This document shows, one piece after another, positions 34,601-42,802 of a DNA stretch of 45,398 nucleotides (position 1 is its first letter; every line of letters starts with the position of its first letter). The position numbers were made by a program, and so were the translations under genes. Source of the DNA: DASVVT01 sp036386415 (GTDB lineage: Bacteria > Acidobacteriota > Blastocatellia > Pyrinomonadales > Pyrinomonadaceae); the NCBI GenBank assembly GCA_036386415.1, contig DASVVT010000077.1, positions 1 through 45,398 of the forward strand, read 5' to 3'. Under the pieces are notes generated by a model. The model did no database searches, was not told the origin of the DNA, and worked only from the letters and a program-made list of their open reading frames with translations.

Positions 34601-35296
34601 GAGCTGCTATGGCGAGCCTTTCACGCGCGCTACAGCGAGTATTATGCTGCGATGCATGATGAGACGGTCGGCGCGGCGGCTGATCGACGCACGATTGACG
34701 CGCTGCTGCGTAGTCCTGAGTGGCGCGATTTCGAGATGCTCTCGCGCCTGACAATCGTCAACCGTCAATACTGGGAGGAGGCCGCGCGCATCTCAGAGCG
34801 CGCCGCAACTCTTTTCTGTGAGCTACCCGTCAGGCAGTTACTCACAAAGCGCCCCGCCTGCGCGTGTTCATTTCGCCTGGTGCGCGCCGCCCAGTACAGC
34901 GCATTGGCACAGGCGCTCGAAGAATCTCTCAGGCGCGGGCGCGAAGCGCACCGTCGCACGCTCGCGCTCTGGAGCAAGCACCTCGTGCACGCTCTTGACG
35001 CGCTCGCGCGTGACGGGGAAGCGGAGGCCGCAAGCCGAGAGCGTGCCAGCGCTCTGGCGGCGAGCCTGGCCGCAGATGCAGAGGCTGCGTCCCTCTCTCT
35101 CTCCGATATTCAACTGATCGAGCAGGCTTTGCAGAAGACGAACGTGCCTCCCTGGCGCGTCTCTTTACCAACGGACAGCTACGGGTTGCTGACGCGCGAG
35201 GAGCTTCGCCTGCGTCTTCAACAGTGGCTGGACGATCTGCCGGACTACCCTGCGCTCGTTGAAGTCACGAGCGAGAGCGGAAGCGATGGCGGCTAA
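31649..35296 (+). CDS. Large P-loop ATPase, PglY/BrxC/DUF6079-like
   Basis: The product has about 1215 residues. Near the N-terminus a Walker A motif GLRGVGKS (66-73) is followed directly by His74, the GKSH context typical of PglY/BrxC/DUF6079 ATPases; a likely Walker B is LVMLID near 165-170. The rest is mainly helical and Ala/Arg/Glu-rich with no other domain I recognise. BrxC/PglY proteins are large ATPases of BREX phage defence, but none of the other BREX genes (methylase, PglZ phosphatase, BrxL) is present here, so a defence role is unproved. ATG 31649 is the preferred start. The stop overlaps the next gene by 11 bp, so translation is coupled to the DUF2520 protein. Confidence 0.75.
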   Translation: MKRVQEKIKDFVEPQAFDEVQNFVLDPVRALAAYRFTDATSDLLGRLLDALADLPRTRGAARALAGLRGVGKSHTLAAFAALAALPELRSTVEDAHVATSARRLLSRRYVVARVERGTRETLLEEIRAAFAVAFGNSESEWTGEPAAMLAVAASRLSETPLVMLIDTAHGRAARVHRDDGPLLSELASATRHASAFILLALDDDIQGADGANIALAGAYQIDYLDPEHLYRIADLHLFQKNAQARLALHEIYTHLRAAVPGFNWSEPRFASVYPVHPLVADVAAAVRLYAPGFAFLPFAAAASVRAVNRPAQSLIALDEVFDRAEQDLRRSEELKDAFLVYDRLSGEAVAQFPVMQRLQAKLILKALFILSLDGRGGSGRELGAAVLIYDEAQPLASIERIEGMLARFNEAAPDALRRSEEDGGEVRYRFQIDASAGFEEALDAAVEQASADDRVVNDLLRVVARARFEDWPFADAEGDEHERLSTDFLVMWRGMGRHGRLTWDGAQVGDLPPAEQLHPSEDSGTSYDWEITLLAPVSSNGQQSGQPSLEHTTSVEDQAGAPRRAIWRPAMLSAEESKNLRRLVALRTDGTLAATFGETARAAERTHAALAERIWTRLYMYDGVLLVGEHERSFTEEACAASTLADALSRVLAPLLGAHYPQHPVFTETLTEPEVARLVGGLFGGANQSDASVQELARLFAEPLGLASLRGDLYALEAGDQALRQPWVREVLALTDAADGEVVPFEVVYEKLRGEPYGLLREVQHLILAALVAQRRIELITANGDRIGRRTLDLKLRWEEVAGVARAATLLHGAEELTDWARWLTDNPLLRSIADPGARLDVRAALSAWLRSWRDERLLESFDALPDGGLTTRAWNLAATVRKSFGAAADAVEAALDDTISLEEGLERVADAFGDSTHQFARSLEQRAALAAFTAGLAGREHARAYLSFAEPTGVDEIESARRELLAMADDVHSLFDREAVERFELLWRAFHARYSEYYAAMHDETVGAAADRRTIDALLRSPEWRDFEMLSRLTIVNRQYWEEAARISERAATLFCELPVRQLLTKRPACACSFRLVRAAQYSALAQALEESLRRGREAHRRTLALWSKHLVHALDALARDGEAEAASRERASALAASLAADAEAASLSLSDIQLIEQALQKTNVPPWRVSLPTDSYGLLTREELRLRLQQWLDDLPDYPALVEVTSESGSDGG

Positions 35297-36260
35297 GCGC
35301 ACAGAGCCCGCCGCAGATGGCCGCAGAGCACAGCAGCAGCCGCCCCACACCAGGAGACGAAAGCCCACCCTTTCCATCATCGGCGCGGGTCGGCTCGGCA
35401 CGGCGCTCGCAATCGCGCTCGACAGGTGCGGCTACAGGATTGAAGCACTCGTCGCGCGCCGCCTCGGTCATGCGCGTCGCGCTGCCAGCCTGATTCGAGG
35501 TGGAACACTTGCGCTCACAGCCAAACAACTCGCCCTGCTCCCGCCAAGCGACCTGCTCTTCATCACCACGCCGGACGATGCCGTGTTGAGTAGCGCCCGC
35601 GATCTCGCCGCTACCGTTTCCATCGGCAGTCGTCAGCGGCGCACCGCGCTGCACACGAGCGGCGCGCTCTCGTCCACTGTGCTGAGCCCTTTGCACGAGG
35701 CGGGCTTCCACGTCGGCTCCATGCATCCGCTCGTCTCCGTGAGCGATCCGCTCAGCGGCGCGGAGAGCTTGCAGGAAGCTTTCTACTGTGTTGAAGGAGA
35801 CGCATCTGCCGTTCGCGCGGCGCGCGCCATCGTGCGCTCGCTCGGCGGGCAAAGCTTTTCCATCAACACTGAGGACAAAGCGCTCTATCATGCGGCGGCA
35901 GTGATGAGTTCCGGCCACGTGGTCGCGCTCATAGATATTGCGATAGAGATGCTCGTCGGCTGCGGCCTGACTCCGAGCCGCGCACGAAGCGTGCTCATGC
36001 CGCTCCTTCGCAGCACGCTTGAGAACTTATCCGCACTTGAGCCTGCCGATGCGCTGACAGGGACGTTCGCCCGCGCCGACATCGCGACGGTGCGAAGCCA
36101 TCTCAGGGCGCTCCGTGAACACAGCCCGCACGAAGCGCTCGCAGCCTACAGGCTGCTCGGTCAGCGCTCTCTTCGACTGGCGGAAAAAAAGGGGATGGAT
36201 GCGACAGCATTAAAGGCCATCACCCTGACGCTCAAAGATGACGATGGGAGTGAATCGTAG
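35286..36260 (+). CDS. Rossmann-fold/DUF2520 protein (F420- or NADP-binding-like)
   Basis: The 324-residue protein has a basic, disordered N-terminus (1-27), then a dinucleotide-binding GxGxxG (GAGRLG, 33-38) in LSIIGAGRLGTALAIALDR, the strand LLFITTPDDAV, and TSGALSS. It continues with MHPLVSVSDPLSG and a helical DUF2520 C-terminal domain (YHAAAVMSSGHVVALIDIA). This matches the Rossmann-DUF2520 family, which resembles ketopantoate/pyrroline reductases; its substrate is unknown. ATG 35286 overlaps the ATPase gene by 11 bp. The first codons look like a one-armed copy of the ccgcaga-type repeat, so the N-terminal extension may be repeat-derived. A bidirectional terminator follows. Confidence 0.85.
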   Translation: MAAKRTEPAADGRRAQQQPPHTRRRKPTLSIIGAGRLGTALAIALDRCGYRIEALVARRLGHARRAASLIRGGTLALTAKQLALLPPSDLLFITTPDDAVLSSARDLAATVSIGSRQRRTALHTSGALSSTVLSPLHEAGFHVGSMHPLVSVSDPLSGAESLQEAFYCVEGDASAVRAARAIVRSLGGQSFSINTEDKALYHAAAVMSSGHVVALIDIAIEMLVGCGLTPSRARSVLMPLLRSTLENLSALEPADALTGTFARADIATVRSHLRALREHSPHEALAAYRLLGQRSLRLAEKKGMDATALKAITLTLKDDDGSES

Positions 36261-36350
36261 ACGATGAGAGGTATATAAAGGGAGCTTGCTTGAGCGTGAG
36301 GTGATGAAGATGAGCTCCTGTTTGCGGTCGCTTCATCGGCGGGACACAAA

Positions 36351-36389
36351 TTCACCCCGGCGATCATTGGTCATAATCGCCGGGGTGAA
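36351..36389. terminator. Bidirectional intrinsic terminator
   Basis: A perfect 14-bp stem TTCACCCCGGCGAT/ATCGCCGGGGTGAA has an 11-bp loop between two convergent genes (DUF2520 and the secreted protein). The T-rich flanks are modest on both sides. Confidence 0.85.
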
Positions 36390-36473
36390 GTTTAATTCAG
36401 AGAGGCAATCTATCGCCTCGTCCCTTTGACGCTCGAAGATCGAGCGCAGGCAGGAGACCCGTGAGCCTTAAAC

Positions 36474-38204
36474 TCAAAGGTCGGGACAAGAGATTTCGAC
36501 ATCGCCGATCTCGGTCTTGTCACCGTCACTGACGTTGCCGTTGGTGTCTATCAAGATGCTGGTCGCCGCATCGCCTCCCGTCGGTTTGAGTCCCTGTATT
36601 CCGTAGACGAACATGTTGGCCTGGAATTTCAGGGCATCGCCCGTCGCCCAGACCTTGAAGGGAGAAGTGGTGCTCAGGTCGTAATCATAATCAACGCCGC
36701 CTGCCGCATTGGCCGGTAGACCAGCCGATGGGATATTGCAACCTGAGCTTGCCAATATCCCGATGTTGAACCTGTACGGGAAGGTGGTATAAGCAGGGGT
36801 GAGCTTCCAGCGCGGAACTTCGATGCTACAACTGTACTCCAGAACGCGCGACGCATGCGCATTAGAGAAAGTCGCGGAAGTGAAGCCGGGCTTACCCGGA
36901 TAGTTCATCATCGTCCTCTCGCCCAACAGCATCTTGCCATCACTCGAAAAGCTGATGTCCGAGATGGGGTTTGAAAAGTTTGCGCCGGCGAGGTCTGGGG
37001 CGGTCAGTTCCAGCCTGTTGCTCGCGGGCACAAATGCTCCTGAATTCAGCGCGACAGACCACACCTCGTTGTTCACATTGGAGCGCGGATTCCCGCAATC
37101 CTCTCTCCACCTGCTGTAGTAGACGCGGTTGTTGTGCACCTGCACGCCCCAGAGCCGCTGGTCCAGTGGCGCGAAGCCCGGAGCGTTATTATCGGCCCCG
37201 AAGGGATCGAAGGTTTCGAGGGTGGTACCGGAGATGGAGAGGCGGTAGATTTTGCCGTCCTCGTGATTGGTGACGAACAACTGCTGGTACTTGCAGTCGT
37301 ACGAGATGTTTCCCAATCCCGGGTAGGCTTCGCTGGGGAAATCCATGGCAATAGCCGGGTCCTGGAAATTGGGGAGCAGGGCAAAGAGACTGATCGCGCC
37401 CGTCCCGTTATCTATCTTATAGACCCTGCCCGAACCGTTCGGATAAAGGTCTTGAGCTGAGCCGAAGGTCGCGCCGTAGGCGGACGTGGCGGCCACGTAG
37501 ATGTTGCCGTGCTCGTCGAGCGTTACTCCGAAGACGGATCCGAGATTATCCCTCGACCAACTGTTATTCGGCCCACGATACCTCGGCGCGTTGTAGTTGA
37601 CGCCCGTCGGCGTCGCGCCGGTAATACCGCTCAGATTGATGACCTCGACGGGGTTGTCGAGCGTCGTCACGACCGCCACCTTCTTGCCGAGGAAGGAGGC
37701 GTATGCCGGGTCAGTGTATTCGGGGGCCTTCGCGCAACAGATGCCCGAGGCGCAGGCTCTCGAAGAGCACTCGGGCAGTATGATGCAGATTCTTTGCGTC
37801 GCCGTGCAGCAATTCAGATTCCCTCTATCGCGTATGCCGACGCTGAAACAGACCGTTGCTCCGGGGACGGCACCCGGCCCGCTGATCTTGACGGCGATTT
37901 GTCGTGTGCCGTTGACCGCTAGGAGCGGATTGAGCGGAGCGGGACTTGGGGTGATGGTGACTCCAGCGGGAGACACACTGCTGAATGTCATCGAACCGGC
38001 GGGAAAAGACGAGACATTCTTCACCCAAAACTTGAAGGTGAAAGTCCCGTCCGTGTTGCAGATGATTTCATTGGGACCTGGGAGCGCCAAACAGTAAGCG
38101 CCGGTCGTCGGCGCTTCTTGCGCGGAACTCCTGGCGGGCATCAGCTCTGCCGCCAGCATACTGACTGCCAGCAGCGCGATCAAAATCTTTCTGGGGGTAA
38201 ACAT
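36474..38204 (-). CDS. Secreted protein, Cys-rich segment and propeller-like region, function unknown
   Basis: The 576-residue protein has a signal peptide (1-29, ending RSSAQEA). A beta-sandwich-like part (about 30-140) is followed by a Cys-rich stretch (about 133-163: NLNCCTATQRICII, then further Cys pairs) that could form disulfides. The remainder (about 165-570) resembles a beta-propeller or SMP-30-like fold with repeating strand motifs (GVTLDEHGNIYVAATS, YDCKYQQLFVTNHEDGKIYR). No catalytic residue set is recognised. It is probably exported and adhesive or structural (inference). The gene is monocistronic, between a bidirectional terminator and a long spacer. Confidence 0.75.
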   Translation of the reverse strand: MFTPRKILIALLAVSMLAAELMPARSSAQEAPTTGAYCLALPGPNEIICNTDGTFTFKFWVKNVSSFPAGSMTFSSVSPAGVTITPSPAPLNPLLAVNGTRQIAVKISGPGAVPGATVCFSVGIRDRGNLNCCTATQRICIILPECSSRACASGICCAKAPEYTDPAYASFLGKKVAVVTTLDNPVEVINLSGITGATPTGVNYNAPRYRGPNNSWSRDNLGSVFGVTLDEHGNIYVAATSAYGATFGSAQDLYPNGSGRVYKIDNGTGAISLFALLPNFQDPAIAMDFPSEAYPGLGNISYDCKYQQLFVTNHEDGKIYRLSISGTTLETFDPFGADNNAPGFAPLDQRLWGVQVHNNRVYYSRWREDCGNPRSNVNNEVWSVALNSGAFVPASNRLELTAPDLAGANFSNPISDISFSSDGKMLLGERTMMNYPGKPGFTSATFSNAHASRVLEYSCSIEVPRWKLTPAYTTFPYRFNIGILASSGCNIPSAGLPANAAGGVDYDYDLSTTSPFKVWATGDALKFQANMFVYGIQGLKPTGGDAATSILIDTNGNVSDGDKTEIGDVEISCPDL

Positions 38205-39071
38205 CTCTTTATTCTCCTTATCGTCATCCTATGCCTATGATTTTGGTCATCACAGGTGGATATGGAAGAGTGATGGGGGTAGTGAACATAGGTGCTAAAC
38301 TACAATCATCCGTATTAGACAGAGCTTGAGACATGTCTCACGCGTTGAGACAGGCAGTCAGTCCCAGCACCGCCTCATGGCTCTATGGTTTCGGCGATTG
38401 CAGAATCTCCGCTATCGAGCTTTTGAAAATATACGTGCTAGCCTGGGAGCCAGAGAGAGATTTCTCGGTGATAGGGGTTCTGCATTATCGTTGCTCGCTG
38501 CCAACTTCAGAGAAGTGAGAAGCTGGGATTTGTAAGTTTCGGCGCAGGCGCGCACACAGGTTGTGTTAGCCTGGCCGACTTCTGTGATATCTGAAAGCTT
38601 CGGAGGAAAACTCGTCGCTCGCTAGGCGAATTGACCTTTTAATACTCTCATAGATGAGCAATTCGCATGCCCTGCAAACTGTTGATATGATTGGCGGTCG
38701 CGTCTTCACCGCGCAGAGTTGGAAAGAGGGTTGTCTGCATATACTTGCAGGTAAAGAGAGCGAGTCGCATCGATATGCAATGAGAGAGCGAGGTCATCCT
38801 ATAGTGTCCACTATTGATGACACTGTCTGTCTACAGGGATAGACATAAGAGTGTGTCTAAGGGTGGAGGACTCGTCATATCTTTGCGCCCTCTGCGACTA
38901 TCCTCTGCGACCTCCAGCGTTTAAATCTCTACTCACTGAACCACTCTGCCCCTCTTTTGAGACACGCTCTCAGAGTTCTCTATAGTGCTTGCGCCGCACG
39001 CTTCTTTAGCGTTAGCATTTCACGCGACCCCCGGTTCGGACATCCGGCGAAAGGATTCTCGTTCATAGAAG
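38205..39071. other. Long intergenic region of 867 bp
   Basis: This divergent spacer is flanked by the secreted-protein start (minus) and malic enzyme (plus). It has a lower GC content than its neighbours. It holds a perfect 14-bp palindrome (38327-38340) and one GC-rich run resembling a single arm of the cgcaaag/ccgcaga hairpins (38880-38922, ctctgcga words). Small ORFs (for example 38654-38842) have no Shine-Dalgarno or recognisable product. It may be the remains of a decayed gene. Confidence 0.45.
38327..38340. promoter_or_regulatory. Perfect 14-bp palindrome TGAGACATGTCTCA
   Basis: The site lies 123 bp upstream of the secreted-protein start codon at 38204. A further half-site TGAGACA follows 5 bp later, so it could be a regulator-binding site. 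No other support. Confidence 0.3.
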
Positions 39072-40505
39072 ATGCAGAACACACCGAGCGCCAGCTACAG
39101 TTTGACTTTGCGTGTGAAGCTTGCGAGCCGCACGGGAACGCTTGGAGAATTAACGACGGCCATTGGCCGCGCCGGGGGCGACATCGGTGCGATAGACATC
39201 GTCAGCGTCGGCTCGGACGCGGTCGTGCGTGACCTGACGGTCGCAGCCGCATCGAGCGAGCACGGCGAGCAGATAGTGCGCGCCGTGCGCGACATAGACG
39301 GCGTCGAAGTCGTCAACATCTCCGACCGCACATTCCTCATGCATCTGGGCGGCAAGATCGAAGTCGTCTCAAAGACGCCTTTGAAGACGCGCGCAGACCT
39401 CTCTATGGCCTACACGCCGGGCGTGGCGCGCGTCTGCGAGGCGATCCATCGCGACCCCGAAAAAGCTTTCACGCTGACGATCAAGAAGAACACGGTGGCG
39501 GTCGTCACGGACGGGACTGCCGTCTTAGGCTTAGGCGACATCGGCCCTGCGGCGGCGATGCCCGTCATGGAGGGCAAGGCGATGCTCTTCAAAGAGTTTG
39601 CGGGCGTAGATGCTTTCCCGATCTGTCTTTCGACGAAAGACCCGGACGAGATCGTGCGTACCGTGAAGATGATCTCGACCGCCTTCGGCGGGATCAACCT
39701 CGAAGACATCTCCGCCCCGCGCTGCTTCGAGATCGAAGACCGGCTCAAGGAAGAGCTGGACATTCCGGTCTTTCACGATGACCAGCACGGCACAGCCGTC
39801 GTGGTGCTGGCGGCGCTCATCAACGCCTTGAAGATCGTCTCTAAAAAGATGGAGGACATCAAGGTTGTCGTCAACGGCGTCGGCGCTGCGGGCGTCGCCT
39901 GCACGAAGATCATCATGGCGGCGGGCGTGCAGAACATCGTCGGCTGCGACCAACTGGGCGCGCTCTATCGCGGGCGGCGCGAGCACATGAACTGGGTCAA
40001 GGACTGGTACGCGCAGAACACCAACCCCGACGAAGAGCGCGGGACGATTCACGATGTCATCAAGGACGCAGATGTCTTTCTGGGTCTCTCCGTGCCGGGC
40101 GTCATCACTGAGCAGGATTTGCAGAAGATGAACGACCAACCCATCGTCTTTGCGATGGCTAACCCGACGCCGGAGATCATGCCGGAGGAGGCCGCCTCGC
40201 ACGTCGCCGTCATGGCGACGGGTCGTTCCGACTATCCGAACCAGATCAACAACGTCCTCTGCTTCCCGGGCATCTTTCGCGGCGCGCTTCAATGCCGCGC
40301 CTCACGCATCAACGAAGAGATGAAACTTGCCGCCGCGCACGCCATCGCCGCAATCATCACAGACGAAGAGCTGCATCCCGACTACATCATCCCCTCAGTC
40401 TTCGACAAACGCATCGCCGAGGCGGTCGCGCGCGACGTTGAAGAGGCGGCCTATCGCACAGGCGTCGCACGCCGCGAGCGCGCGCACGTGGATTTGATAG
40501 GATGA
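39072..40505 (+). CDS. ACT-domain NAD(P)-dependent malic enzyme
   Basis: The 477-residue protein has an N-terminal ACT regulatory domain (about 5-80: YSLTLRVKLASRTGTLGEL). The malic enzyme core follows: DLSMAYTPGVARVCEAI, KKNTVAVVTDGTAVLGLGD, AFPICLSTKDPDEIV, and GGINLEDISAPRCFEIE with the metal-site Glu/Asp. The NAD-binding fold has GVGAAGVAC and later MANPTPEIMP. It oxidatively decarboxylates malate to pyruvate and CO2, and the ACT domain suggests amino-acid control. The last 17 codons and about 107 bp downstream recur in degenerate form at 43614-43768. Confidence 0.95.
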   Translation: MQNTPSASYSLTLRVKLASRTGTLGELTTAIGRAGGDIGAIDIVSVGSDAVVRDLTVAAASSEHGEQIVRAVRDIDGVEVVNISDRTFLMHLGGKIEVVSKTPLKTRADLSMAYTPGVARVCEAIHRDPEKAFTLTIKKNTVAVVTDGTAVLGLGDIGPAAAMPVMEGKAMLFKEFAGVDAFPICLSTKDPDEIVRTVKMISTAFGGINLEDISAPRCFEIEDRLKEELDIPVFHDDQHGTAVVVLAALINALKIVSKKMEDIKVVVNGVGAAGVACTKIIMAAGVQNIVGCDQLGALYRGRREHMNWVKDWYAQNTNPDEERGTIHDVIKDADVFLGLSVPGVITEQDLQKMNDQPIVFAMANPTPEIMPEEAASHVAVMATGRSDYPNQINNVLCFPGIFRGALQCRASRINEEMKLAAAHAIAAIITDEELHPDYIIPSVFDKRIAEAVARDVEEAAYRTGVARRERAHVDLIG

Positions 40506-40612
40506 ACCATAAAGGTTGATCGGAACACAATCTGATGGCCCGAATGAGAATTCCACAAAAGGTTCTTTTTAGAACTATAGTATGCTGCGAAATAGAGATT
40601 GAATTCTGCTTC
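40452..40612 (+). repeat. Original copy of a duplicated malic enzyme 3' end and flank
   Basis: This segment comprises the last 17 malic enzyme codons, the stop codon and about 107 bp of downstream DNA. A diverged second copy lies at 43614-43768, offset by 3162 bp. Blocks such as TATCGCACAGGCGTCGCACG are identical in both. Confidence 0.85.
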
Positions 40613-40833
40613 CCATAGCGGAAAGCCTCAACGCTGAATCAAGAGTATTTATCCGCTCTCCTCTTGGACCATCATTGACTCCTTGCCGAATCACTTATAG
40701 ACTCATGCCCGGCAAAACAGCTTACAGCCCGGATTCTAAGAATCGTTTATTCTTACCCGTCATAATCCAGCTCATCTTCAAGCCATAGTGCGCCTCTTTG
40801 CCAGCCGCACTCCACCAGAGAAGGAGAATTCCC
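40506..40833. other. Spacer of 328 bp downstream of malic enzyme
   Basis: The first part is the duplicated flank described above. The rest (40613-40833) is lower in GC and carries the delta-60 gene's promoter by position; an aaggaga Shine-Dalgarno lies just before 40834. Nothing else is seen. Confidence 0.5.
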
Positions 40834-42210
40834 ATGCTTCGTCGAAGTCTTCAAGGAGAAGCTAGAACAGTTAGGAGTCGGCACTCAGGTATGCGGCAAT
40901 GGGCGCGCCCATTACTTGTGGCCTTAGTTGCGATAGTGATTATTTCGAGCGGCCTGCTCGTCACGGTGGAGGCTGTGATAGGCGGTCTTGACACGACCTT
41001 CAGCACGGACGGCAGGCAAACTACTGATTTCGGTCCCAACACAGTCGGGGAATCCATCGCCGTCCAGACCGATGGCAAGATCGTTGTCGTGGGACTTATA
41101 AACAACAGCTCGGGCAATGATTTTGCGCTGGCCCGATACACCAGCGCTGGCATCCTCGACACTACTTTTAGTACGGACGGCAAACAGACCACAGACTTTG
41201 GGGGAGGAGACGACGCGTTCGCCGTCGCTATTCAGACAGACGGCAAAATCGTGGTCGCGGGCACTACCGCTGTAGGTAGCACCAAAGACTTTGCGGTAGC
41301 CCGCTACACCAGCAACGGTACACTTGACACGACCTTTAGCACTGACGGCAAAGTAACCACCAGCTTCGGTAACTCGGATAATGCACACGCCGTCGCCATT
41401 CAAGCTAACGGCAGAATCGTGGTAGCCGGGGATACTGCCAACAGCACCTCGAATTCCGACTTTGCCATAGCACGCTATAACACTAACGGAACGCTCGACA
41501 CGACCTTCAGCACGGACGGCAAACAAACGACAGGCTTCGGAGGCTACGACTCCGCGTACGGCGTCGCCATTCAGGCGAACGCGAAAATCGTGGTGGCCGG
41601 GGTGAGAGACCTCTTCGGGTCGCCTGACGTTGTGCTGGCCCGCTACACGGGCACTGGCAGTCTGGACACCACTTTTAGTACGGACGGCAAACAGCCTGTC
41701 AACTTCGGAAGCGATTCGGTAGGGGGGGACGTTGCGATACAGTCAGACGGCAAGATCGTGGTCGTCGGAGATGTCCGTCTGACGGCGACAGATGCTAACT
41801 TTGCGCTCGCGCGCTACAACGGCAACGGCAGCCTCGATGATGGTTCAGTAAATGATTCCACACCTAATGATTCGTTCGGCACTGGAGGCCATGTGACTAC
41901 CGATTTCTTCGGCAGCCAAGATATTCCTACTGCCGTCGCCATCCAGACTAACGGCAAGATCGTGGTCGGTGGAGTAGCTTCGCACAGCAATGACACTAAC
42001 CGTGATTTTGCAGTGGCACGTTACACCACCGACGGGAGCCTCGATAACACTTTTCACAATGATGGCCGGCAGACTGTCGGCTTCACCAGCGGTAGCGGTG
42101 ACTCTGCGGCGGATCTTGCCATCCAGTCTGATGGGAAGATCGTCCTGGCCGGAGTTACTATCAAATCTACCGGAATTGATTTTGCGCTGGTACGCTTGAT
42201 CGGGGATTGA
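40834..42210 (+). CDS. Secreted delta-60 repeat protein
   Basis: The 458-residue protein has a basic N-terminus and one hydrophobic export/membrane helix (about 31-52). Seven repeats of about 53 residues follow, each starting GxLDTTFSTDGKQTTDFG or a variant and containing AIQTDGKIVVAG and FALARYTSNG, which fits the uncharacterised delta-60 repeat (a propeller-like fold). Repeats 1-5 are close to each other in both protein and DNA; 6 and 7 have diverged, and repeat 6 carries an insertion. The function of delta-60 proteins is unknown; surface display is likely. A strong aaggaga Shine-Dalgarno precedes ATG 40834. The gene lies between the two copies of the malic enzyme 3' duplication. Confidence 0.88.
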   Translation: MLRRSLQGEARTVRSRHSGMRQWARPLLVALVAIVIISSGLLVTVEAVIGGLDTTFSTDGRQTTDFGPNTVGESIAVQTDGKIVVVGLINNSSGNDFALARYTSAGILDTTFSTDGKQTTDFGGGDDAFAVAIQTDGKIVVAGTTAVGSTKDFAVARYTSNGTLDTTFSTDGKVTTSFGNSDNAHAVAIQANGRIVVAGDTANSTSNSDFAIARYNTNGTLDTTFSTDGKQTTGFGGYDSAYGVAIQANAKIVVAGVRDLFGSPDVVLARYTGTGSLDTTFSTDGKQPVNFGSDSVGGDVAIQSDGKIVVVGDVRLTATDANFALARYNGNGSLDDGSVNDSTPNDSFGTGGHVTTDFFGSQDIPTAVAIQTNGKIVVGGVASHSNDTNRDFAVARYTTDGSLDNTFHNDGRQTVGFTSGSGDSAADLAIQSDGKIVLAGVTIKSTGIDFALVRLIGD

Positions 42211-42228
42211 AAGAAATCCCCGGTATTT
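42202..42228 (+). terminator. Weak hairpin at delta-60 gene end
   Basis: The stem GGGGATT/AATCCCC (42202-42208 and 42215-42221) overlaps the stop codon and is followed by ggtatttt. It is a possible but weak terminator. Confidence 0.4.
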
Positions 42229-42802
42229 TCCGCATTTTTCATCGCCGCACAATGGCGTGCAAGGCCGCACGAGACTGTTGTGCAATCTCGCGCGGTCACC
42301 GTACAAGGTTGCACGGTCGCTGAACCGCGCGCACGGTCGTTGTGCAACGCTGTCCGGTGGCGGTGCAGCCTCGCACGGTCGTTGTGCAGGGTTGCACGGG
42401 CGTCGTGCGGGCGTCCCGGTCATTGGGCGAGCTTGCACGGTGGTGGTGCAGGCTTGTACGGCGGTCGTGCAGACGTGACGCAAGGGTTGTGCGGGGCTGC
42501 ACGGTCGTTGAGCGCCGTTCCGCGATGCAGGCGCGGGCTTGTAAAATGGGTGCGCGTTGTGACAAAATCCGCCCGCATGGCATTGCAGCGGCCTGACCAC
42601 GTCGCAAAATCGTCGCTCACGTTCGCACGCTGATTTTGCCTCACAGTTCGGCCTCCTGACACCCTCGCAGACACACCGTGCCTCTCAAAAGCACCGGCCT
42701 TTGTCGCCGTGCCATTACCGTTCGCAACTTTCTTGGAGGCGCTTCTCTAGTACCGCGCCCCCTCACTCTTAACTTTCTTTCCTGGAAAGGAGCACGCAGA
42801 AG
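42211..42802. other. Intergenic region of 592 bp dominated by a tandem repeat
   Basis: Most of this region is the 21-bp tandem repeat array (42246-42559). The remaining 240 bp leads to the Fn3-like gene, which has an aaagga ribosome-binding site. Open frames on both strands here result from the GC-rich repeat with a length divisible by three. Confidence 0.7.
42246..42559. repeat. About 15 tandem copies of a 21-bp dyad repeat
   Basis: Units of 19-23 bp, most exactly 21, follow the consensus tGCACggtcgttGTGCaggct, where GCAC and GTGC form a dyad around a 7-bp centre. The clearest units are at 42329, 42372, 42393, 42434, 42455 and 42498. Copies at both ends are more degenerate. The dyad in every unit suggests a repeated protein-binding site; no gene product is supported. 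Confidence 0.88.

Noticed and set aside
31649..35296. A complete BREX or phage-defence island
   Set aside because: Only the ATPase resembles BREX; no methylase, PglZ or protease partner is nearby.
38654..38842. Small ORF in the 867-bp spacer
   Set aside because: No Shine-Dalgarno and no recognisable product.
38880..38922. Single arm with ctctgcga words
   Set aside because: It resembles families 6 and 10 but lacks a partner arm, so it is not listed as a hairpin.
42246..42559. Possible CRISPR array
   Set aside because: Units are contiguous and degenerate with no unique spacers, and no cas gene is present.
42246..42607. Long overlapping open frames on both strands encoding heptapeptide-like repeats
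   Set aside because: They are a by-product of a GC-rich 21-bp DNA repeat; there is no ribosome-binding site, and three or more frames are open equally.
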